From positions 1 through 7,726 of the forward strand of contig JACUTX010000121.1 of NCBI GenBank assembly GCA_014859615.1: a stretch of 7,726 bases of DNA. Direction: 5' to 3'. The first letter of the stretch is position 1, and every line of letters begins with the position of its first letter. The notes beneath the pieces were generated by a model. The model saw only the letters and a list, made by a program, of their open reading frames with translations. It had not been told where the DNA came from and made no database searches. Positions 1 to 4,408 of this stretch are shown here, in pieces. The DNA is from Desulfuromonadales bacterium. Lineage in GTDB: Bacteria; Desulfobacterota; Desulfuromonadia; Desulfuromonadales; UBA2294. Made by a program: the position numbers and the translations under genes.

Positions 1-239
1 AGACAAAGATTCAATCGGCAGGTCTGCTGCCTGATGCAGAGATCACCAGGGCATGGACAGTTCTGGCCAAAAGTGGTGTTGCGCAATCCTATCTCGGCTG
101 CAGCAGCGATGGCTTTCATGAGATCGCTTTGTGCAATCCAGGGAGTCGATTGCCGTTGGTGATCGGTCGGGGAGTGTCGGTCGAACAGGCGATTTTTGCA
201 GGCATTCATGAAATTGAAAAACAAAGGGAGCAACCGTAA
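1..239 (+). CDS. 3' end of an unrecognised gene (C-terminal 78 residues)
   Basis: An open frame enters from the left edge (first full codon at base 3) and ends at TAA 237-239, giving 78 residues with no in-frame ATG, so the start lies outside the window. The other two forward frames both hit stops (near 32 and 169). The tail contains the stretch GRGVSVEQAIFAGIHEIEK and ends in a charged, probably helical segment (EIEKQREQP). It also has two cysteines, in GCSSDG and ALCNPG. I do not recognise a family and assign no function. Support for it being real is the open frame up to the edge and a rho-independent terminator that overlaps its stop codon. It converges on sucD, with 39 bases between the stop codons. 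Confidence 0.6.
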   Translation, partial: TKIQSAGLLPDAEITRAWTVLAKSGVAQSYLGCSSDGFHEIALCNPGSRLPLVIGRGVSVEQAIFAGIHEIEKQREQP

Positions 240-254
240 CGGCTCTCCCTTTGT
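221..254. terminator. bidirectional rho-independent terminator between converging genes
   Basis: A perfect 10-bp inverted repeat (ACAAAGGGAG at 221-230, CTCCCTTTGT at 245-254) encloses a 14-base loop. The loop contains a further CCG/CGG pairing. On the + strand the stem runs into a T-rich stretch (TTTGTTTTCG). On the - strand it is followed by TTTTCAATTT. The structure covers the stop codon of the upstream + gene and lies 25 bases beyond the sucD stop, so it can serve both transcripts. Confidence 0.8.
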
Positions 255-278
255 TTTCGTGCTATTTTGAGTTTTTGC

Positions 279-1151
279 TCAGGGTGTCCAGATCCTGAGT
301 AATGCCGCGGCAATATCGGCCGGGCTTTCGGCGACACTGACGCCGCAGGCGCTCAGAAACGCTTTTTTGCTCGCGGCATCCCCTTTGCCGCCGGAGATGA
401 TCGCCCCGGCGTGTCCCATCCGCTTGCCGGACGGGGCGGTGGCGCCGGCAATAAAGGCGGCGACCGGTTTGGTCATCTGCTCTTTGACATACTCGGCCGC
501 CAGCTCTTCGGCATCGCCGCCGATTTCGCCGATCATGATCACTGCTTTTGTTTCCGGATCGGCCTCAAACAGTTTCAGGCAGTCGACGAAATCGGTGCCG
601 TTGACCGGATCTCCGCCGATGCCGACGCAGGTCGTCTGGCCGATATCGCGACAGCTCAATTGCCAGACCGCTTCGTAGGTGAGTGTGCCGGAGCGGGAGA
701 CAACCCCGACCGGGCCAGGCTTATGAATATAGCCGGGCATGATGCCGATCTTGCATGCGCCGGGGGTGATGACGCCGGGGCAGTTGGGGCCGATCAGTCT
801 TGCCTCTCTGCACTGCATGTACTGCTTGACCTTGACCATGTCGAGAACCGGCACCCCTTCGGTGATGCAGATCACCAGTTCAATACCGGCGTCGACCGCT
901 TCCAGCATTGCATCGGCAGCGCCGATCGGCGGGACATAGATGACCGAGGCGGTGGCACCGGTCGCCTTGACCGCATCTTCAACCGTATCAAAGACCGGAA
1001 ATCCATCGATCTGTGTTCCACCCTTGCCGGGGGTTACGCCGCCGACCATCTGGGTGCCGTAGTCGCGCGCCCCTTGGGCGTGAAAAAGACCGGTCGCACC
1101 GGTGATCCCCTGGGTGATAACTCTGGTATTTTTGTCGATGAGAATACTCAT
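279..1151 (-). CDS. sucD: succinyl-CoA ligase (ADP/GDP-forming), alpha subunit
   Basis: This subunit binds CoA and carries the phosphohistidine in the reversible reaction succinyl-CoA + NDP + Pi = succinate + CoA + NTP, the substrate-level phosphorylation step of the TCA cycle. The protein has 290 residues, the usual family length. The N-terminal CoA-binding Rossmann domain shows GITGATG (residues 15-21), GGVTPGKGG (37-45) and IGPNCPGVI (120-128). The ligase domain has GEIGG (208-212, with the conserved Glu209) and GHAGAII (246-252). His247 there corresponds to the phosphorylated histidine of the E. coli enzyme (His246). The ATG overlaps the sucC stop and sits 5 bases after a GGAGG Shine-Dalgarno site, so the two subunits are probably translationally coupled. 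Transcription likely ends at the hairpin at 221-254. No anomalies were seen. Confidence 0.97.
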   Translation of the reverse strand: MSILIDKNTRVITQGITGATGLFHAQGARDYGTQMVGGVTPGKGGTQIDGFPVFDTVEDAVKATGATASVIYVPPIGAADAMLEAVDAGIELVICITEGVPVLDMVKVKQYMQCREARLIGPNCPGVITPGACKIGIMPGYIHKPGPVGVVSRSGTLTYEAVWQLSCRDIGQTTCVGIGGDPVNGTDFVDCLKLFEADPETKAVIMIGEIGGDAEELAAEYVKEQMTKPVAAFIAGATAPSGKRMGHAGAIISGGKGDAASKKAFLSACGVSVAESPADIAAALLRIWTP

Positions 1152-1162
1152 GATACCCTCCC
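1148..1162 (-). promoter_or_regulatory. sucC/sucD ATGA overlap with Shine-Dalgarno for sucD
   Basis: On the - strand the last base of the sucD ATG and the sucC TGA share the tetranucleotide ATGA (1148-1151). A strong GGGAGGG (1156-1162) lies just upstream, inside the sucC coding end. This fixes the sucD start and is the classic arrangement for re-initiation, which helps make the two subunits in equal amounts. Confidence 0.85.
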
Positions 1163-2326
1163 GGCGTCGCTGACTGCGGCGACGATTTTTTCTGCCGCAT
1201 CTGCCATTCCGTCGGCGGCGATGATATTCAGCCCTGATTCAGCCAACATCTTCTTCCCTTTTTCGACGTTGGTCCCTTCCAGACGGACAACCAGCGGGAC
1301 GGTGACGCCGATCTGCTTGGCCGCTTCGATGATGCCGGTTGCGATGACGTCGCATTTCATGATGCCGCCGAAGATATTGACCAGGATCCCTTTGACCTTA
1401 TGGTCAGAGAGGATGATCTTGAACGCCTCGGTGACCCGTTCGATGGTGGCCCCCCCCCCGACATCGAGGAAGTTGGCCGGTTCGCCACCGGAATGTTTAA
1501 TGATATCCATGGTTGCCATCGCCAGGCCGGCGCCGTTGACCAGGCAACCGATATTGCCGTCGAGGGCGATGTACGAGAGATCATATTGCGAGGCTTCGAT
1601 CTCGTGCGCATCTTCTTCATCATAATCACGCAGATCACGGATACGCAGGTGGCGAAACAGGGCGTTGTCGTCGATATTGAGTTTGGCGTCGAGGCAGAGG
1701 AGTTGTCCTTCGGCGGTCAAAACCAGCGGATTGATCTCAAGCAGCGAACAATCGGTCTCGATAAAGGATCGATACAGGTTGATGAACAACGGTACGGCCT
1801 GCTTGACCTGGGCAATTTTGAAGCCGAGTTTAAAGGCGACCTTGCGCGCTTTAAAAGCGGTCATGCCAATGGTCGGATCGATCACTTCAAAGAAGATTTT
1901 TTCCGGCGTGTTGGCGGCGACCTCCTCGATATCCATCCCCCCTTCGGCCGAAGCCATCAGGGTCACTTTGTTGGTGCTCCGGTCAACCAGAAACGAGAGG
2001 TAGAATTCGTCGGCGATATTGCACCCTTTTTCAACCAGAACGCGTTTGACGATTTTCCCTTCCGGTCCGGTCTGATGGGTGACAAGTGTCATCCCGATCA
2101 TGTTGCGGGCAAACTGTTTGACTTCATCGGCGGTTTTTGCGATCTTGACGCCCCCGCCCTTGCCGCGACCACCGGCATGTATCTGGGCTTTGACCGCCCA
2201 GGGCCCCTCGCCGAGGCGCTTGGCCCAGTCACGGGCTGAGTTGCTGTTGTAGATTACATGCCCTTCGGGAACCGGAACACCAAAGTTCTTCAGAATAGCT
2301 TTGGCCTGATACTCGTGGATATTCAT
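1148..2326 (-). CDS. sucC: succinyl-CoA ligase (ADP/GDP-forming), beta subunit
   Basis: This subunit carries the nucleotide-binding ATP-grasp fold and completes the alpha/beta succinyl-CoA ligase with SucD. It has 392 residues (E. coli SucC has 388). Visible landmarks are the start MNIHEYQAKAILKNFGVPVP, the nucleotide-site AGGRGKGGGVKIA (51-63), LLEINPLV (195-202, with the metal-site Glu/Asn), CLVNGAGLAMATMDII (261-276), DVGGGA (288-293) and VNIFGGIMKCDVIA (316-329). The ATG follows AGGAGG by 6 bases. Whether it uses ADP or GDP cannot be decided by eye. The glycine triplet in DVGGGA is encoded by an uninterrupted run of ten G on the coding strand (1450-1459 as C on the + strand), an unusual homopolymer in a core gene. 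The frame is intact as given. It is the first gene of the sucCD unit, preceded by a long leader and a predicted promoter. Confidence 0.97.
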   Translation of the reverse strand: MNIHEYQAKAILKNFGVPVPEGHVIYNSNSARDWAKRLGEGPWAVKAQIHAGGRGKGGGVKIAKTADEVKQFARNMIGMTLVTHQTGPEGKIVKRVLVEKGCNIADEFYLSFLVDRSTNKVTLMASAEGGMDIEEVAANTPEKIFFEVIDPTIGMTAFKARKVAFKLGFKIAQVKQAVPLFINLYRSFIETDCSLLEINPLVLTAEGQLLCLDAKLNIDDNALFRHLRIRDLRDYDEEDAHEIEASQYDLSYIALDGNIGCLVNGAGLAMATMDIIKHSGGEPANFLDVGGGATIERVTEAFKIILSDHKVKGILVNIFGGIMKCDVIATGIIEAAKQIGVTVPLVVRLEGTNVEKGKKMLAESGLNIIAADGMADAAEKIVAAVSDAGRVS

Positions 2327-2332
2327 CGACTT

Positions 2333-2338
2333 CCTCCT
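2333..2338 (-). promoter_or_regulatory. Shine-Dalgarno site of sucC
   Basis: AGGAGG on the - strand, 6 bases before the ATG at 2324-2326. It is a near-perfect match to the 16S tail and fixes the start. It predicts strong translation initiation. Confidence 0.85.
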
Positions 2339-2369
2339 GTTCAGGATTTATGACAACTCTTTTCCTTAA

Positions 2370-2395
2370 GCAAACGCAGTGCCAAGCGGGTTTGC
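2370..2395 (-). promoter_or_regulatory. hairpin in the sucC leader
   Basis: On the - strand GCAAAC (2390-2395) pairs with GTTTGC (2370-2375). Two further G:C pairs follow beyond a 2-base bulge, leaving a loop of about 8 bases. It lies about 30 bases upstream of the sucC Shine-Dalgarno site. It is not followed by a T run, so it is not a terminator. It could stabilise the mRNA or be part of a regulatory leader. I know of no matching riboswitch family. Confidence 0.45.
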
Positions 2396-2433
2396 GCTCA
2401 ATCTCCCTTTTTTACTGCCGCAGGGTGAAAACA

Positions 2434-2468
2434 GACACCTCTATTTTCGATCGACACCTTTTTATTCG
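2434..2468. repeat. imperfect 16-base direct repeat, 19-base period
   Basis: GACACCTCTATTTTCG (2434-2449) and GACACCTTTTTATTCG (2453-2468) match at 13 of 16 positions. They begin exactly 19 bases apart, close to two helical turns. They lie in the predicted sucC leader, downstream of the predicted promoter. Tandem binding sites for a regulator are possible. Chance similarity in T-rich sequence is the alternative. Confidence 0.4.
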
Positions 2469-2481
2469 CCATTAACTGGCG
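2467..2481. repeat. short inverted repeat in the sucC leader
   Basis: CGCCA and TGGCG flank a 5-base spacer (TTAAC). It adjoins the second copy of the direct repeat, sharing its last two bases (CG, 2467-2468). It is a possible small hairpin or protein site, too short to be sure. Confidence 0.35.
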
Positions 2482-2529
2482 GGAATTGACCTTTTGTCCG
2501 ATTGCAACAGAACCCTCTTTTGAACCGTT

Positions 2530-2557
2530 ATCATCCTCTCTGTAAGTATATTGTCAA
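2530..2557 (-). promoter_or_regulatory. predicted sigma-70 promoter of sucCD
   Basis: On the - strand TTGACA (2552-2557) is a perfect -35 element. It is preceded by about 30 bases made almost only of A and T (up to about 2586), like an UP element. A weaker -10, GATGAT (2530-2535, 4 of 6 with the key A2 and T6), lies at a 16-base spacing. Alternatives are GATAAC further downstream (19-base spacing) and TATACT at 2545-2550 without a clear -35. The start of transcription would be near 2523, giving a leader of roughly 200 nt. Confidence 0.45.
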
Positions 2558-2610
2558 TAAAATTTTTTATTTATAATAAAATACTTTTACGGCTCAGCAG
2601 CGCTGTAGAT

Positions 2611-2669
2611 AAAAAAGCCTGCCAGACGCCTCAGCTCCCTGGTGAGGGTGCAGAAGGAGTTCGGCAGGC
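2611..2669 (-). terminator. rho-independent-like terminator downstream of tal
   Basis: On the - strand GCCTGCC (2663-2669) pairs with GGCAGGC (2617-2623), directly followed by TTTTTT (2611-2616). The 39-base interior can form a smaller stem (CCTCA with TGAGG) and a CTCC/GGAG pairing. It lies 71 bases beyond the tal stop and before the sucCD promoter, as expected for the end of the folK-tal transcript. The long, branched loop makes it less canonical than a simple terminator. Confidence 0.65.
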
Positions 2670-2739
2670 GAGTTTAGATGTCGACAATGAAAAGCATCCG
2701 CTTTGAGTCGCTGGAAAAACGGTGACGCGGGCACTTCTC

Positions 2740-3387
2740 TCATGTGTTGGCTTTGTCCCAGTCGGCCAGAAATTTTTCAATGCCGATGTCGGTTAAGGGG
2801 TGTTTGGCCAGCTGCAACATGACCGAGTAGGGGATGGTGCAGATATCGGCGCCGATCAGGCCGGCATTTAAAACATGCATCGGGCTGCGAACCGAGGCGA
2901 CGATGATTTCGGTGGTGTAACCGTAATTGTCGAAAATGGTCCGGATCTGTTCTACGCCTTCCATCCCCTCGTGGCCGATGTCGTCAAGACGACCGACAAA
3001 TGGTGAGACATAGGTTGCCCCGGCCTTGGCGGCGAGTAGCGCCTGCACGGCCGAGAAGATCAGGGTGACGTTGGTGCGCACCCCCTCATCGGCAAGAATG
3101 CGGGTTGCTTTGAGCCCCTCACTGGTCATCGGCAGCTTGATGACGATCCGCTCCGGGTGAATCTTTACCAGTTCACGTGCTTCTTTAAGCATCCCCGGGG
3201 CATCGAGGGAGATCACTTCAGCAGAGATCGGGCCGTCGACCAGTGCGGCGATCTCGGTGATCACTTCACGAAAGTCGCGGCCGCTTTTGGCAATCAGCGA
3301 AGGGTTGGTGGTGACGCCATCAACCAGACCGAGTTCGCTGGCAGCGCGGATTTCTGAAACTTCTGCGGTATCGATAAAAAACTTCAT
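2740..3387 (-). CDS. tal: transaldolase, short (TalC/MipB-like) type
   Basis: This enzyme transfers a dihydroxyacetone unit between sugar phosphates in the non-oxidative pentose phosphate pathway, via a Schiff base on lysine. The 215 residues fit the short transaldolase subfamily, not the TalB type of over 300. Visible are FIDTA (4-8, Asp6), VTTNPSL (25-31), the Schiff-base lysine in IVIKLPMT (Lys84) and SPFVGRLDD (128-136). Related fructose-6-phosphate aldolases carry Gln and Tyr at two active-site positions. Here they are Glu57 (SAEVIS) and Phe130 (SPFVGR), which favours true transaldolase. The ATG at 3385-3387 is chosen because homology begins at MKFFIDTA and a GGAAGGAA site precedes it. 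The frame stays open 276 bases further, but that part is an out-of-frame reading of the neighbouring small gene. It lies 43 bases after that gene and is probably co-transcribed with it. Confidence 0.95.
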   Translation of the reverse strand: MKFFIDTAEVSEIRAASELGLVDGVTTNPSLIAKSGRDFREVITEIAALVDGPISAEVISLDAPGMLKEARELVKIHPERIVIKLPMTSEGLKATRILADEGVRTNVTLIFSAVQALLAAKAGATYVSPFVGRLDDIGHEGMEGVEQIRTIFDNYGYTTEIIVASVRSPMHVLNAGLIGADICTIPYSVMLQLAKHPLTDIGIEKFLADWDKANT

Positions 3388-3395
3388 CTCTTGCG

Positions 3396-3403
3396 TTCCT
3401 TCC
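3396..3403 (-). promoter_or_regulatory. Shine-Dalgarno site deciding the tal start
   Basis: GGAAGGAA on the - strand, with AAGGA 9 bases before the ATG at 3385-3387. It supports this start over the longer open frame that begins at 3663. Confidence 0.6.
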
Positions 3404-3430
3404 GTTATGAAAAAGGGGGGGTGACTCTCT

Positions 3431-3679
3431 CTATTTTTTGGGCGAATAGCTGTCGCGGCATTTGTCGGAGCAGAAATAGTAGGTTGTCCCCTTGATATTT
3501 TTACTGATGGCGTCGCGGCGTGGCAGATAGGTGCCACAGTTCGGGTCACGTTCCATCGTTTCACCTGTGCTTCCCTTTTCTGGCGATCTCTGCTGGTGCG
3601 GTGCCGACAGGGAGCGTTTGAAAGCGGTAAAGAGAGTGTAGGCGATATAAAAAAGGAGGGCATATATAAGAAGTTTCAT
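3431..3679 (-). CDS. small membrane-anchored YHS-type cysteine protein
   Basis: The protein has 82 residues. Residues 3-19 (LLIYALLFYIAYTLFTA) form one hydrophobic segment, followed by Lys21-Arg22. By the positive-inside rule the rest lies in the cytoplasm. A polar linker (about 23-42) leads to a compact metal-binding motif: DPNCGTY (45-51), then YYFCSDKCRDSY (67-78), with Cys48, Cys70 and Cys74. This matches the YHS/TRASH pattern (D-P-x-C-G ... Y-F-C-S-x-x-C) and resembles the small PP0621-like proteins of other proteobacteria. Such domains are thought to bind a metal, but the substrate is unknown. The ATG at 3677-3679, with an AGGT site 6 bases upstream, is preferred over the TTG 15 codons earlier. 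It lies between folK (66 bases away) and tal (43 bases away), all on one strand, so an operon is likely. The function is not known. Confidence 0.82.
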   Translation of the reverse strand: MKLLIYALLFYIAYTLFTAFKRSLSAPHQQRSPEKGSTGETMERDPNCGTYLPRRDAISKNIKGTTYYFCSDKCRDSYSPKK

Positions 3680-3685
3680 CAGCAG

Positions 3686-3689
3686 ACCT
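3686..3689 (-). promoter_or_regulatory. Shine-Dalgarno site deciding the start of the YHS-type gene
   Basis: AGGT on the - strand (within ACAGGTCTGCTG), 6 bases before the ATG at 3677-3679. It is weak, but it is the only candidate. It supports the ATG over the upstream in-frame TTG at 3722-3724. Confidence 0.5.
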
Positions 3690-3703
3690 GTTTTGGTTGA
3701 ATA

Positions 3704-3720
3704 AAAGAATATTGTTCTTT
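3704..3720. repeat. short palindrome upstream of the YHS-type gene
   Basis: AAAGAA (3704-3709) and TTCTTT (3715-3720) are perfect inverted copies around a 5-base spacer (TATTG). They lie 25 bases upstream of the ATG, in the folK/YHS gap. This is consistent with a small operator, but the sequence is short and A/T-rich, so chance is quite possible. Confidence 0.3.
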
Positions 3721-3745
3721 GCAAGCTCGTAACCGAACCATGATC

Positions 3746-4249
3746 CTACCATACTTCCTGTAGACGAAGAACCCCCTGCAGTGGAGAAATCTGCTCAAGG
3801 AGGACAGCGTAAGGGGTCTGCAGCACAGGATGCAGATGATCCGCCGCCAGGTCGCAGAGCGGTTGCAGGACAAAACCCCGCTCAGAGATTCTCGGATGCG
3901 GGAGTTGCAATTCAATCGTGTCGATTACCTGGTCGGCATAAAGGAGCAGGTCGATATCGAGAGTCCGGGCCTCCCAGCGGATCGCCCGTTTGCGGCCGAA
4001 TCGTTCTTCGAGTTGCTGGCAGCAGTGCAGCAGTGGCAGCGGTTCGAGGGTGGTGCCGATTGCTATCACTCCGTTCAGGTAGTTTGGCTGATCGAGCGGA
4101 CCGCCGACCGGTGTTGTATGGTAGAGCGCCGATACGGCTATTACGCGGATGCCGGGGGTTGCATGCAGGAGCTGCCGCGCCTCCCGCAGCGTCGACAGGC
4201 AGTCGCCAAGATTACTCCCGAATCCAAGGTAGGCGCTCTGCTCGTTCAT
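3746..4249 (-). CDS. folK: 2-amino-4-hydroxy-6-hydroxymethyldihydropteridine diphosphokinase (HPPK)
   Basis: This enzyme transfers pyrophosphate from ATP to hydroxymethyldihydropterin, the step before dihydropteroate synthase in folate synthesis. It is cytoplasmic. The 167 residues compare with 159 in E. coli. Motifs in order: YLGFGSNLGD (7-16), TPVGGPLDQPNYLNGV (46-61), the core RWEARTLDIDLLLY (91-104) and LPHPRISERGFVLQPL (116-131). In the core, Asp98 and Asp100 match the Mg-binding pair of E. coli HPPK (Asp95/Asp97). Trp92 and Arg95 match its mobile loop, and His118 its conserved histidine (His115). The start is placed at ATG 4247-4249 because homology begins just after it and GGGAGAG precedes it. 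The frame is open 19 codons further upstream, without family similarity. It is divergent from the ATPase and the likely first gene of folK - YHS gene - tal. Confidence 0.96.
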   Translation of the reverse strand: MNEQSAYLGFGSNLGDCLSTLREARQLLHATPGIRVIAVSALYHTTPVGGPLDQPNYLNGVIAIGTTLEPLPLLHCCQQLEERFGRKRAIRWEARTLDIDLLLYADQVIDTIELQLPHPRISERGFVLQPLCDLAADHLHPVLQTPYAVLLEQISPLQGVLRLQEVW

Positions 4250-4251
4250 CT

Positions 4252-4258
4252 CTCTCCC
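4252..4258 (-). promoter_or_regulatory. Shine-Dalgarno site deciding the folK start
   Basis: GGGAGAG on the - strand, ending 2 bases before the ATG at 4247-4249. The GGAG core is 4 bases from it, a rather tight spacing. It supports this start over the more upstream one at 4306. Confidence 0.55.
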
Positions 4259-4276
4259 GTTGCTGTGTGCCGGTGT

Positions 4277-4306
4277 ATTAAAACACAGTTGCCGACTCTG
4301 AAGCAA
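4277..4306 (-). promoter_or_regulatory. possible promoter of folK
   Basis: On the - strand TTGCTT (4301-4306, 3 of 6) and TTTAAT (4277-4282, 5 of 6) are separated by 18 bases. The implied transcript would start about 20 bases before the folK ATG, enough to hold its Shine-Dalgarno site. The weak -35 keeps confidence low. If correct, it also argues against the longer folK start at 4306. Confidence 0.35.
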
Positions 4307-4397
4307 CGTCGGAAGCGGCCTTAATCGGCGTTGATATAGTTTCTATCCGCCAAACGCGTGGTATAGTTGGACTTCATATATTTTTTGAGGCCTCTTC

Positions 4398-4402
4398 AGG
4401 AG
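4398..4402 (+). promoter_or_regulatory. Shine-Dalgarno site deciding the ATPase start
   Basis: AGGAG 6 bases before ATG 4409-4411. It shows that the ATG is used and not the in-frame TTG at 4367, 14 codons upstream. No convincing -35/-10 pair was found for this gene. Two TATAGT hexamers (4335-4340 and 4362-4367) are -10-like but lack good -35 partners. Confidence 0.75.
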
Positions 4403-4408
4403 ATTGTT

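Larger units (their letters stand above)
2327..2739. other. 413-base intergenic region between tal and sucC
   Basis: No credible gene is seen here. Reading the - strand from the tal side, it holds about 70 bases of featureless trailer after the tal stop and then a terminator-like hairpin ending in six T (2611-2669). Next come an A/T-rich block (about 2556-2590), a TTGACA-containing promoter and a leader of roughly 200 nt. The leader carries a 5-5-5 inverted repeat, an imperfect direct repeat, a hairpin and the sucC Shine-Dalgarno site. The region thus appears to end the folK-tal transcript and start the sucCD transcript. Confidence 0.6.

Noticed and set aside
411..1625. A 404-codon open frame on the + strand across sucD and sucC
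   Set aside because: It lies wholly antisense to two unmistakable genes, spans their junction, has no recognisable motif and lacks a Shine-Dalgarno context. It is a by-product of GC-rich codon use.
1400..2239. A 279-codon + strand frame antisense to sucC
   Set aside because: Same reasons: fully covered by sucC, with low-complexity composition and no family resemblance.
2611..2669. The hairpin read as a REP-like repeat or small RNA
   Set aside because: Only one copy is in the window, and the six T directly after the stem on the - strand fit a terminator for tal better.
3411..3421. AAAA plus seven G between the YHS-type gene and tal as a switch
   Set aside because: It is a short homopolymer in a gap and does not alter a reading frame or an evident promoter.
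3388..3663. A 92-codon N-terminal extension of tal
   Set aside because: Transaldolase homology begins at the ATG at 3387. The extension is the out-of-frame reading of the YHS-type gene, rich in Pro, Arg and Ser.
3680..3724. TTG start of the YHS-type protein, 15 codons upstream
   Set aside because: An ATG with an AGGT site begins directly at the membrane helix. The TTG has no clear ribosome-binding site.
3781..4324. Two + strand frames of about 165 codons over folK
   Set aside because: Both are antisense to the conserved folK motifs and have unnatural Arg/Gly/Ala-rich composition.
4367..4408. TTG start of the ATPase, 14 codons upstream
   Set aside because: The AGGAG site sits 6 bases before the ATG at 4409, and the extra residues do not resemble the family's N-terminus.
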